The notes: generated by a model from the sequence alone, not told the origin. DNA of 22,461 nucleotides from Spirochaetales bacterium (GCA_016930895.1 JAFGFV010000130.1:1-22461); one strand, 5' to 3'; shown: positions 6,831 through 13,843, numbered from the stretch's first letter. Program-made: numbers and translations.

Positions 6831-7508
6831 ATGGCCAGCCGGCTGCAGGTAACGGTCAGCTATGCCCAGAGCATCGACGGCCGGATCGCCACCGCAAGCG
6901 GCGACTCGCGGTGGATCTCCGGTCCCGCGACCCTCAGGCTTGCGCAGCGCTTGCGGGCCACCCACGAGGTGATCCTGGTCGGGATCGGGACGGTGCTGAG
7001 AGACGACCCGGAGCTGACCTGCCGGCTGCGGCGCCGCCCTTCCCCGGTGCGGGTCATCCTGGACACGCACCTGCGCCTGCCACTGGACTGCACGATCGTC
7101 CGCACGGCGAGACAGGTGCCCGTGATCGCCGCGACCTCTCAGGCTGGCGCGCTGGCGCAAGGGGGGGAGAAACGCCGGCGCCTCGAAGAGGCCGGCGTAC
7201 GGGTCGCGGAGCTTGCCCTCGACGACTGCGGCCGGGTGTCGGCAGCGGAGGTCGTGAGCTTCCTGGCGTCCCAGGGACATCGGAGCCTGTTCATCGAGGG
7301 GGGCGGGGAGGTGATCACCTCCTTCCTTCGAGCGGGGCTGGTGAGCCGGCTTCTGGTCGTGACTGCGCCGCTGGTGATCGGCGCCGGCGTGCAGGCGGTC
7401 GGTGATTTGGGGGTCTGGAGCCTCGCCCAAGCCCTGAGGCCCGAGCGGGTACGGGCCCGGCGGAGGGGGGCCGACCTGGTCTGGGAGCTGGAGTTCCATG
7501 GGGCATAA
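6831..7508 (+). CDS. RibD-type pyrimidine reductase domain protein, stand-alone (dihydrofolate-reductase fold)
   Basis: 225 residues from the ATG at 6831 (an ATG at 6825 would add two). The protein matches only the C-terminal reductase half of RibD: SIDGRIAT, GDSRWIS, VGIGTVLRDDPELTCR and FIEGGGEV are the recognisable NADPH- and substrate-binding segments. There is no CHAE/PCxxxGxxxxC deaminase half. The size is close to archaeal/fungal type 2,5-diamino-6-ribosylaminopyrimidinone phosphate reductases, which reduce the GTP cyclohydrolase II product directly. Paired with ribA across the divergent promoter, it could convert the ribosyl group to ribityl without prior deamination (inference). The start is decided by the promoter: its -10 ends 7 bases before 6831. 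It overlaps the next gene by 11 bp. Confidence 0.85.
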   Translation: MASRLQVTVSYAQSIDGRIATASGDSRWISGPATLRLAQRLRATHEVILVGIGTVLRDDPELTCRLRRRPSPVRVILDTHLRLPLDCTIVRTARQVPVIAATSQAGALAQGGEKRRRLEEAGVRVAELALDDCGRVSAAEVVSFLASQGHRSLFIEGGGEVITSFLRAGLVSRLLVVTAPLVIGAGVQAVGDLGVWSLAQALRPERVRARRRGADLVWELEFHGA

Positions 7509-8496
7509 GGCCAAGGCCCTGTACTTTGCGGCTCCCGGAAGGGTCGAGCTGCGGGAGGAGGAGGTCGCGCCGGGCCCGGGCGAAGTCCTGGTCCGCTCCT
7601 CCCTGATCGGGATCAGCCATGGCACCGAGATGCTCGCCTTTCGCGGCGAGCTGCCGCCGGGCCTGGAAGCCGACGCCACCCTGGCCAGCCTGCGGGGCAG
7701 CCTGGAGTATCCGCTCAAGTACGGCTACATCAACGTCGGAGTCACTGACGAGGGGCGCCGGGTCTTCGCCTTTGCCCCGCACCAGGACCTGTTCGCGGTG
7801 CCCGAATCCGAGCTGGTGCAGCTTCCGGCAGGCGTGTCCTTCGAGGACGCGGTGTTCCTGGCCAGCATGGAAACGGCCCTGGGAGTGGTCCACGACGCGG
7901 CTGTGCGCTACGGAGAGGACGCGCTGGTGGTGGGGCAGGGCGTGGTCGGCCTGCTGGCGGCGGAGCTGCTGGTGCGCTCGGGGGCCGGCCGGGTGATCAC
8001 CGTGGAGCCTCACGAGCTGCGCCGCCGGGCCTCGGCGCGCCTGGGCTGCATCACCTTGTCGGGCGGCGAGGCGGAAGCGGCCGCGCGCATCCGCGAGCTT
8101 ACCGACGGCCGGGGGGTGGACGTGGCCGTCGAGGCGGGGGGGAGCTCCCCCGGTTTCCAGCTGGCCCTGGACTCCCTGGCGTTCGAAGGCACCCTGGTGG
8201 CGGCCTCCTGGCACGGGTCTCGGCCCGTGAGCCTCCAGCTGGGCACGGGTTTCCACCGGGGCCGGTTGCGGATCCGCAGCAGCCAGGTTTCCCGGCTGGA
8301 CCCCTGCCTCCAGGGCCGCTGGAGCAAGCAGCGCCGTCTGGACGTGGCCTTGGGGCTCCTGGAGGAGCTGCACCCTTCCCGGTACATCACCCACCAGCTG
8401 CCGCTGGAATCCGGCCAGGAGGCCTTCCAGCTCCTGGCCGAGCGGCCGGGGGAGACGATCCAGGTGGTTCTCAAGCCGGAGCGTGAAGCGCCCTGA
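7498..8496 (+). CDS. Medium-chain dehydrogenase/reductase, BchC-like, without zinc ligands
   Basis: 332 residues. It has the GroES-like N-terminal half (about 1-130) and a Rossmann half with the nucleotide loop GQGVVG (about 142-147), then VITVEPHE at the end of strand 2, so NAD(P) binding is expected. The usual catalytic zinc ligand Cys is replaced in GISHGTEM, the GHE motif is replaced by KYGYINVG, and the four structural-zinc cysteines are absent. This pattern recalls bacteriochlorophyllide dehydrogenase (BchC) relatives, often annotated loosely as zinc-binding alcohol dehydrogenase. It probably oxidises or reduces a hydroxyl or carbonyl on the pathway intermediate. It starts inside the end of the reductase gene (11 bp overlap, ATG at 7498), so the two are co-translated. 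Exact substrate unknown. Confidence 0.85.
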   Translation: MGHKAKALYFAAPGRVELREEEVAPGPGEVLVRSSLIGISHGTEMLAFRGELPPGLEADATLASLRGSLEYPLKYGYINVGVTDEGRRVFAFAPHQDLFAVPESELVQLPAGVSFEDAVFLASMETALGVVHDAAVRYGEDALVVGQGVVGLLAAELLVRSGAGRVITVEPHELRRRASARLGCITLSGGEAEAAARIRELTDGRGVDVAVEAGGSSPGFQLALDSLAFEGTLVAASWHGSRPVSLQLGTGFHRGRLRIRSSQVSRLDPCLQGRWSKQRRLDVALGLLEELHPSRYITHQLPLESGQEAFQLLAERPGETIQVVLKPEREAP

Positions 8497-8527
8497 GCTC
8501 ACACGAGCACGCGCTCACGCGAGCACG
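8497..8527. repeat. Two 15-bp tandem copies in the dehydrogenase-PTPS gap
   Basis: 8497-8511 reads gctcacacgagcacg and 8513-8527 reads gctcacgcgagcacg: one mismatch, period 16. The repeats also contain GAGC/GCTC inverted halves that can pair, so a stem is possible. A perfect TTGACA (8530-8535) follows immediately, but no matching -10 is seen. Function unknown; it could be a regulator site or an intercistronic RNA structure in the otherwise gapless operon. Confidence 0.5.
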
Positions 8528-8562
8528 TATTGACACAAGCGCAGGCAAGGAGGATTCCAGGC

Positions 8563-8949
8563 ATGTTCCAGGTAGGGATCAAGGATCGCTTTCGGGCAGG
8601 GCATTACCTGCGGGGGGACTTCGGGGAGGAAGCTCGACCGCACGAGCACGACTACGTGGTCGAATGGATCTGCTCCACGAGCGGTCTCGACCAGAACGGC
8701 TTCTCCGTGGACATCGCCTTGGCGGAAGAGCTGCTGGCGGCGACGGTGCACGAGATCCAGGGAGCGCTCCTGAACGAGCTCGAGTTCTTCGCGGAGCGTC
8801 AGCCCAGCGTCGAGAACATGGCCCGATACCTGCATCGGAAGCTGTTCGATGCCCTGGAAGGGCGGAGCTACCCCGTGTCCACGATCCTGCAGTCGGAGAT
8901 CAAGATCTGGGAGTCGGACACGGCCTGGGCGTCCTACGCGTTCCCCTGA
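8563..8949 (+). CDS. PTPS/QueD-fold protein lacking the catalytic triad
   Basis: 128 residues, the normal length for 6-pyruvoyl/6-carboxy-tetrahydropterin synthase. The zinc histidines are present: His14 in FRAGHYL, and His27 and His29 in RPHEHDY. Other family marks are kept: Asp50 in GFSVDI, LLNEL, the PSVEN motif (Glu84-Asn85), and a late Glu in IKIWES. The catalytic Cys expected four residues before His27 is Glu23, and the Asp-His pair expected in LDHxxLN is Gln66-Gly67. So it probably binds zinc and a pterin-like or guanine-like ligand but uses different chemistry from PTPS or QueD. The ATG at 8563 has AAGGAGGA about 8 bases upstream. It sits 66 bp after the dehydrogenase and 4 bp before the glycosyltransferase. 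The fold assignment is firm; the reaction is not known. Confidence 0.82.
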   Translation: MFQVGIKDRFRAGHYLRGDFGEEARPHEHDYVVEWICSTSGLDQNGFSVDIALAEELLAATVHEIQGALLNELEFFAERQPSVENMARYLHRKLFDALEGRSYPVSTILQSEIKIWESDTAWASYAFP

Positions 8950-8953
8950 CCGG

Positions 8954-10096
8954 ATGAGGATCTGCCTGGTTATCTACGGTTCCCTGGAGCAGCTGTCCGG
9001 GGGCTACCTGTACGACCGCCAGGTGGTGGCCTACCTGCGGGAACGGGGGGTCAGGGTGGAGATCCTGGGGCTGCCGCCCTGTCCGTACCTGCTCTGTCCG
9101 CTGCCGCTCCCCGGGCTGCTCGGCCCGCGGCGGGAGCTTCGACGCCTGCTCCACGGGGCGGATGGCGCACGGCACTTCGACGCCGTGGTGATCGACGAGC
9201 TCGTCCACCCGTCGGTGCTCTCCGCGGTCCCGCCCCGCCGGCGGGCCGGCGCGCAGGGTCCGGCCCTGGTGCCCCTGGTGCATCATCTGAAATCCCGGGA
9301 ACCCGCCGCGGCCCCGGTGCGCTGGCTGGCGCGGACCATGGAGGCCAGGCTGCTTGCCCGGGCCCGGGCGGTGCTGGTCAACAGCCGGGTTACCGCGGAG
9401 ACGGTGCGCGAGCTGATCGATCCGGACACTCCCCTATACGTGTGCCCTCCGGGGAGCGATCTCCTGCCGGGTCTCGAGGCCCCGGCCCCGGCGTCCGCAC
9501 CCTGCGGGTCGGCGGCCCCCGCGTCGGCGGCCGCCGTCGCGGAAGACCACGCCGTCCGGCTCCTGGTCACCGGGAACCTGATCCGCCGCAAGGGGCACGA
9601 TCTGCTGCTGCGCATGCTCGGGGAGCTGCGGGAGATGGCGTGGAAGCTCCGGGTGGTGGGCAGGAGCGTGGACCGGGGCTATCGCAGGCGCCTGGAGGCG
9701 CTCCAGAAGCGCCTGGGGCTGGAGGGACGCGTGGAGTACGCGGGAGAGCTCACCGGGGCGGAGCTGACGGCCGAATACCGGCAGGCGGAGCTCTTCGTGT
9801 TTCCTTCGCGCTACGAGGGCTACGGAATCTCCCTGGCCGAGGCCGTGCGGGCCGGGCTCCCGTTCGTTGCCTTTGCTGCCGGGGCGGTCGCTGAGGTGAC
9901 GGGGGGCCGCGGCTTGCTGTTCCCGCCGGGGGACCTGGCGGGGTTCACCCAGGGGTTGCGGCGCCTGATCGCCGACCCCGAAGCGAGGCGGGAGGCTGCA
10001 GAACTGTCGAGAGAGCTCCGCCGCGAGCTTCCGGGGTGGATCGACACCGGCCGTGCGGTGCACCAGGCCCTGCAGGAGATCCTGGGCCGTGACTGA
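8954..10096 (+). CDS. Glycosyltransferase family 4 (GT-B fold)
   Basis: 380 residues. The N-terminal Rossmann half begins RICLVIYG with the GGYLYDRQ acceptor-side loop; the C-terminal donor half contains TGNLIRRKGHD and the retaining-GT motif FPSRYEGYGISLAEA, in which the two Glu residues bind the nucleotide sugar. An Ala/Pro-rich loop (about 177-195) joins the halves. GT4 enzymes transfer a sugar from UDP- or GDP-sugars to small molecules, lipids or polysaccharides. I start it at the ATG at 8954, 4 bp after the PTPS-like stop, since upstream residues in the same frame are out-of-frame PTPS sequence. Its end overlaps the next gene by 8 bp. In context it may glycosylate the pterin-like product, as pteridine glycosyltransferases do in cyanobacteria and green sulfur bacteria (inference). 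Confidence 0.87.
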   Translation: MRICLVIYGSLEQLSGGYLYDRQVVAYLRERGVRVEILGLPPCPYLLCPLPLPGLLGPRRELRRLLHGADGARHFDAVVIDELVHPSVLSAVPPRRRAGAQGPALVPLVHHLKSREPAAAPVRWLARTMEARLLARARAVLVNSRVTAETVRELIDPDTPLYVCPPGSDLLPGLEAPAPASAPCGSAAPASAAAVAEDHAVRLLVTGNLIRRKGHDLLLRMLGELREMAWKLRVVGRSVDRGYRRRLEALQKRLGLEGRVEYAGELTGAELTAEYRQAELFVFPSRYEGYGISLAEAVRAGLPFVAFAAGAVAEVTGGRGLLFPPGDLAGFTQGLRRLIADPEARREAAELSRELRRELPGWIDTGRAVHQALQEILGRD

Positions 10097-11090
10097 AGCC
10101 TGGCTGGAGCCCGTGGATTTCGACGCCTACCTGGAGGCCAAGATCGAGGTCGACGACCGCAGCCTGCACCCGCGGCTGTTCTCCGCGGTATGCGGGCGCA
10201 TCCGCAGCCTGGAGAGCCCACGGATCCTCGACGTGGGCACCGGGACCGGGGCGATGCTTCGCCGGCTGTTGGGCCGGGCCGTGGGGGAGCGCGGCGAGTT
10301 GGTGGGTCTGGACCCGGAAGGCAGGAGCCTTACGGTCGCTTCCCGGCGGATCGCCCGCGAGCTCGAGACCCGAGGCCACCGCGTGGAGGTCGGGCCGCGC
10401 ACGGACAAGATCGGCTTCACGGGGAGCGCAGCCGTCCTGAGCGCCGGCGCCCTCGGGGTCCGTCTCGTGTGCGGGGGGCTCCTGGAGGATGGGCTGTCCG
10501 CCCGTCCGGGCGGGCGGCGCTTCGACGTGGTGACCGCCCACGCCTTCCTGGACCTCCTCCCCATCGAGGCGGCCCTGCGGGCGATCCGGGGGCTCCTGCG
10601 ACCCGGCGGCTGGCTGTACGCCACGATCAACTACGACGGGCTCACGGCCCTGCTCCCTCCGTACGGGGACCCGGAGTTCGAGCGCCGGCTGCTGGAGTGC
10701 TACGATCGGTCCATGGAGAAACGCCTCGCGGGCGGGAAGAGCACCGGGGGGCGCTTCAGCGGCAGGCGGCTGTGCCGCACCCTGCCGGGCTGCGGCTACG
10801 CGATCCGGGATGTGGGCCCCAGTGACTGGATGGTCTTCCCGGGCCCCCGGGGCCACTCTCGCGGCCGCCGCACCTTCCTCAGGACTTTGCTCGCGTTCAT
10901 CGCCGGCGAAGGGCTGGGCGCGACGGGGCTGGAGCCGGAGCGGCTGGACCCCGCCTCGGTGAGACGCTGGTACGCCCAGCGGCTGGAAGCGGTGGACGGC
11001 GGGAAGCTCGCCCTCATGACCCACCAGCTGGACGTGCTCGCGCAGGCGGATCGGGCCGGGGCGGACCGCGAAGAACCCGGGGGCTACTGA
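10089..11090 (+). CDS. SAM-dependent methyltransferase
   Basis: 333 residues from a GTG at 10089 that overlaps the glycosyltransferase stop by 8 bp. Motif I is ILDVGTGTG (46-54), followed by GLDPE at strand 2 and a LLRPGGWLYATI post-strand typical of class I methyltransferases. A basic insert (about 95-125) between strands 2 and 4, and a long C-terminal part with many Arg, are less familiar. It shows no close similarity in layout to the methyltransferase at 5005-5949, so the two probably modify different positions. It is the last gene of the plus-strand arm and runs into the opposing secreted-protein gene with a 7 bp tail-to-tail overlap. Substrate unknown. Confidence 0.82.
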   Translation: MTEAWLEPVDFDAYLEAKIEVDDRSLHPRLFSAVCGRIRSLESPRILDVGTGTGAMLRRLLGRAVGERGELVGLDPEGRSLTVASRRIARELETRGHRVEVGPRTDKIGFTGSAAVLSAGALGVRLVCGGLLEDGLSARPGGRRFDVVTAHAFLDLLPIEAALRAIRGLLRPGGWLYATINYDGLTALLPPYGDPEFERRLLECYDRSMEKRLAGGKSTGGRFSGRRLCRTLPGCGYAIRDVGPSDWMVFPGPRGHSRGRRTFLRTLLAFIAGEGLGATGLEPERLDPASVRRWYAQRLEAVDGGKLALMTHQLDVLAQADRAGADREEPGGY

Positions 11091-11686
11091 ACCTCGATCT
11101 CGGCCTCGAAACGGCCCCGACCCTCGTAGCGCAGCTCGAGCACCCGTGCCCGCCCGCTGTTGCGGCCGCTCGCCTTGATGCCCTGGAGCAGGGCCTGTTG
11201 CAGCGGTTGGGGGATGACAGCGCCCGGGTGACCTCCGTCCGGCCTGCCGGTATCGTAGGCGAAGCGGACGGTGAGCCGGCGAGAGCTCCCCGAAGGCTCC
11301 TCGGCCTGCCCGGTGAAGTCGATCCGCAGCGAGTAGCCGCGCAGGAGGTTGCCCTGCCAGGCCTCGCTCAGGATCTCCTGTTTGCGCGTCACCCGGTAGC
11401 CGCCGCCGGCGCCGGCGAGCTCGACCCCGCCGGAGGTGACCTCGAAGCGGGTCCATCGCAACACCGACAGGGAGGTGGGAAGATAGAAGCGCTCCAGGAG
11501 CATCTCGGCGTTGGCCGCCCCTTCCTCCAGGATCCAGTACGCCTGGATGTCCACCTGCGCGGCGGCCGGCCCGGGCGGGGCGTCTGCGGGACGATCGCGC
11601 TCGGAGCCGCCCCCCGCCCGCAGGGCTTCGGGCACCAGGAGCAGGGCGGCCAGGACCAGGACGCGGGCGGTGGATGACCGGTGCAT
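11084..11686 (-). CDS. Secreted protein of unknown function
   Basis: 200 residues. Residues 1-24 form a signal peptide (HRSSTAR, then a Leu/Val/Ala core, then an Ala-rich cleavage region). The mature part has a short Pro/Ala/Asp-rich linker and then alternating hydrophobic residues suggesting a beta-rich domain of about 150 residues (segments such as YWILEEG, RWTRFEV, YSLRIDF, LTVRFAY, FEAEIEV). I do not recognise a family. The ATG at 11686 is preferred over a GTG five codons upstream because AGGAGGGG lies 5 bases before it. A TGGAAA-N17-TACACT promoter precedes it. Its 3' end overlaps the second methyltransferase gene by 7 bp, convergent. Location is likely periplasmic or extracellular. Confidence 0.75.
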   Translation of the reverse strand: MHRSSTARVLVLAALLLVPEALRAGGGSERDRPADAPPGPAAAQVDIQAYWILEEGAANAEMLLERFYLPTSLSVLRWTRFEVTSGGVELAGAGGGYRVTRKQEILSEAWQGNLLRGYSLRIDFTGQAEEPSGSSRRLTVRFAYDTGRPDGGHPGAVIPQPLQQALLQGIKASGRNSGRARVLELRYEGRGRFEAEIEVQ

Positions 11687-11710
11687 GATTCCCCTCCTCA
11701 CGGTGTCTCA

Positions 11711-11739
11711 AGTGTATCCCCGGGAGGGGCGGATTTCCA
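11711..11739 (-). promoter_or_regulatory. Candidate promoter of the secreted-protein gene
   Basis: On the minus strand, TGGAAA (11739-11734), 17 bp, TACACT (11716-11711). The predicted start near 11704 leaves an 18-base leader that is mostly the ribosome site. The same -35 hexamer and spacing occur before the histidine kinase. Confidence 0.45.
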
Positions 11740-11824
11740 CGGCCCCGAAGCCGGGGCGACGGGTCCGCCGCCAAGCCGTGCCGGGCGAGGGGCGCGGGCG
11801 TAGATTCTTCGGGCCCTGGTGAGG

Positions 11825-11830
11825 TATAAC
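11825..11830 (+). promoter_or_regulatory. Possible -10 element for the HAD-IIA gene
   Basis: TATAAC lies 10 bases before the ATG at 11841; no clear -35 is visible, and no ribosome site lies between. If used, the leader would be 0-4 bases. Confidence 0.3.
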
Positions 11831-11840
11831 CGGGGCTGAC

Positions 11841-12755
11841 ATGGTTTCCCGAATGCCTTCGGTCCCCGGCTTGTCCGAGGCTGTCGCCCCCGGCAGCCGC
11901 ACTGCACCGGCGGACTGCCTTCTGCCCTGGCTGGCATCGCACCTCTCTGAGGTCGGCGCCCTGGTGCTGGACATCGACGGGGTGCTCTCGGTCGGGGGCC
12001 GGGCCACCCGAGGCGCAGCCGCTCTCCTGGAGCTCCTCGCCAGGCGGCGGGTCCCCTATGCGCTTCTCACCAACGACGGCAGCAACTCCGTCGAGCAGAA
12101 GGTGGGCCTCCTCGAGGCCGCCGGCCTCGAGGTCCCGCCGGAAGCGCTCACCTCCTCCGGGCACGTGCTGCGCGACGTGGCGCGGGAGCGGGAGCTCGTC
12201 GGAGAGCTGTGCTTCGTGGCCGGCAGGTTGGGAAACCCGTGCCACGCGGAAGCGGCGGGGATCCGGGTGACCCGGCGCCTGGAGGAGCTGGAGAGCTGCC
12301 GAGGGATCATCATCGGCGAAGAGGAGTTCGACTGGGAGCCGGTCATCAACGCGGCGGTGAACTTTCTACTGGCGCGGCCGCAGGCGCCGCTGATCATCCC
12401 CAACCCGGATCTCTACTTTCCGACGGGTTCCGGAGGGGTGCGGGTCGCTCCCGGGGGGATGGCGGCCCTGATCCGCACGGTGCTGCGGGCCCACGGAACG
12501 CAGGTGCGGCCCCTGATGCTCGGCAAGCCCTTCCCGCCGATCTTCCGGCACGGCCACCGGCGCCTGGAAGCCCGGGCGGGGGCGAGGCTGCTCCGACGCC
12601 GGGTCCTGATGGTGGGAGACTCCCTGGGCGCCGATATCCGCGGGGGTCGCAGTTTCGGCTACCGTACGGCCCTGCTCCTGACCGGAGCCACGACCTGGGA
12701 AAGTGTGTCCCGCGCGCGGGTCCGGCCGGAGCTGGTCTTTCGGGCCATCCAGTAG
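11841..12755 (+). CDS. HAD superfamily subfamily IIA hydrolase (NagD/phosphoglycolate-phosphatase-like)
   Basis: 304 residues. Motif I is LDIDGVL (Asp44 nucleophile, Asp46 acid/base), motif II is LLTNDGS, the motif III Lys is in LGKP, and motif IV is MVGDSLGADIRGG. The C2-type cap lies between motifs II and III, as in NagD, PNPase-type and phosphoglycolate phosphatases. These enzymes hydrolyse small phosphomonoesters such as nucleotides or glycolate/glycerol phosphates. The first ~35 residues form a non-conserved N-terminal tail; an ATG at 11853 is an alternative start. There is no good ribosome site, but a TATAAC box lies 10 bases upstream, so a nearly leaderless message is possible. It is convergent with cysK, with a GC hairpin between. 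It could act for the neighbouring pyrimidine pathway, but that is inference. Confidence 0.87.
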   Translation: MVSRMPSVPGLSEAVAPGSRTAPADCLLPWLASHLSEVGALVLDIDGVLSVGGRATRGAAALLELLARRRVPYALLTNDGSNSVEQKVGLLEAAGLEVPPEALTSSGHVLRDVARERELVGELCFVAGRLGNPCHAEAAGIRVTRRLEELESCRGIIIGEEEFDWEPVINAAVNFLLARPQAPLIIPNPDLYFPTGSGGVRVAPGGMAALIRTVLRAHGTQVRPLMLGKPFPPIFRHGHRRLEARAGARLLRRRVLMVGDSLGADIRGGRSFGYRTALLLTGATTWESVSRARVRPELVFRAIQ

Positions 12756-12772
12756 CGGCGCGGCGGCGCCGC
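12755..12772. terminator. GC-rich hairpin between convergent genes
   Basis: GCGGCGC (12755-12761) and GCGCCGC (12766-12772) pair exactly around a 4-base loop. The hairpin sits directly after the HAD-IIA stop and 12 bases past the cysK stop on the other strand, so it could end both transcripts. It lacks a T-run, hence only moderate support. An overlapping 12-bp perfect palindrome lies at 12762-12773. Confidence 0.45.
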
Positions 12773-12783
12773 CCTCCGCCCGC

Positions 12784-13755
12784 TCACAGGCCCGTCTGCG
12801 GGTCGAAGAGCCCCTCGTACAGCGACGTGGACAGGTAGCGCTCACCGGAGTCCGGCAGAATGACCACGATCGTTTTGCCGGCGAACTCCTCCAGCCGGGA
12901 CAGCTTCGCCGTTGCGGCCGCGGCGGCCCCGCAGGAGATCCCTGCCAGGATCCCCTCTTCCCGGGCAAGCCGGCGCGCGTAGTCGAAGGCTTCCTGGTCG
13001 GCGACGTGCTCCACCCGGTCGATCATGCTGAGGTCCAGGTTCTCCGGCAGGAAACCGGCCCCGATCCCCTGGATCTTGTGCGGCCCCGGCTGGAGCTCCC
13101 GGCCGGCAAGCTTCTGGGCGATCACCGGGCTGGCTGCGGGCTCCACCGCCACCGAGAGGATCCCGCGGCCCTGGGTCTTCTTGAAGAAGCGCGAGATGCC
13201 GGTGATCGTGCCGCCTGTGCCCACCCCGGCCACCAGGACGTCGACCTTCCCGTTCGTGTCCTCCCAGATCTCGGGGCCGGTGGTGAGCTCGTGGATCTGC
13301 GGGTTGGCGGGGTTGGTGAACTGCTGCAGGAGCACGTAGCGCTCCGGGTCCTGCGCCGCCAGCTCCTCCGCCCTGGCCATTGCTCCCTTCATGCCCCGGG
13401 AGCCCTCGGTCAGCTGGAGCTGTGCCCCCAGGGCCTTCAACAGCTTGCGCCGCTCCACGGACATGGTGTCCGGCATGGTCAGCACCAGCTCGTAGCCCCT
13501 GGCTGCGGCCACGAAGGCCAGGGCGATCCCGGTGTTCCCGCTGGTGGGTTCCACGATGATCTTGCCCGGCTTGAGGGCCCCGCGCCGTTCCGCGTCCCAG
13601 ACCATGGCCGCCCCGACGCGGCACTTCACGGAGTAGGCGGGGTTGCGTCCTTCGATCTTGGCCAGCACGGTGGCCTGAGAACCGGCGATCCTGTTGAGCC
13701 GGACCAAAGGGGTGCGGCCTATGGAATAGGAGTTGTCGTCGAAATAGCGGCTCAC
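12784..13755 (-). CDS. cysK: Cysteine synthase A (O-acetylserine sulfhydrylase)
   Basis: 323 residues, the normal CysK length. A PLP-dependent enzyme that makes L-cysteine from O-acetylserine and sulfide in the cytoplasm. The PLP lysine is Lys44 in NPAYSVK; TSGNTG is the substrate loop, GTGGTITG binds the PLP phosphate, and LAGISCGAA is the C-terminal cofactor Ser/Cys region. The [13 protein letters not shown] stretch matches the CysK rather than the CysM branch. The start is the GTG at 13755, set by a GGAGGT site 6 bases upstream; a longer open frame upstream is not conserved-looking. It is divergent from the histidine kinase across 152 bp. A weak TTGCCC-N17-TACCTT pair lies upstream on the minus strand. 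No cysE neighbour is present in the window. Confidence 0.95.
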   Translation of the reverse strand: MSRYFDDNSYSIGRTPLVRLNRIAGSQATVLAKIEGRNPAYSVKCRVGAAMVWDAERRGALKPGKIIVEPTSGNTGIALAFVAAARGYELVLTMPDTMSVERRKLLKALGAQLQLTEGSRGMKGAMARAEELAAQDPERYVLLQQFTNPANPQIHELTTGPEIWEDTNGKVDVLVAGVGTGGTITGISRFFKKTQGRGILSVAVEPAASPVIAQKLAGRELQPGPHKIQGIGAGFLPENLDLSMIDRVEHVADQEAFDYARRLAREEGILAGISCGAAAAATAKLSRLEEFAGKTIVVILPDSGERYLSTSLYEGLFDPQTGL

Positions 13756-13843
13756 GGGTATACCTCCGTCGCGGATAAGGCTAAGGTACTGCCTCCGGCG
13801 CCGCGGGGCAAAGGAGCGGAGCAAAGCGGGGGGGGCCATGCAC

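Noticed and set aside
5985..7508. Ordinary riboflavin operon
   Set aside because: The RibD deaminase half, RibB/DHBP synthase, RibE and RibH are absent, and the neighbours are a glycosyltransferase, methyltransferases and lipid enzymes.
5005..7508. Toxoflavin-type azapteridine cluster (ribA plus methyltransferase plus RibD-like)
   Set aside because: The deaminase half and the other tox enzymes expected there are missing, and the lipid-linking and glycosyl genes do not fit that pathway.
8530..8558. Internal promoter starting at the perfect TTGACA
   Set aside because: The sequence at 16-18 bp spacing (around gattcc) is a poor -10 and overlaps the ribosome site of the PTPS-like gene.
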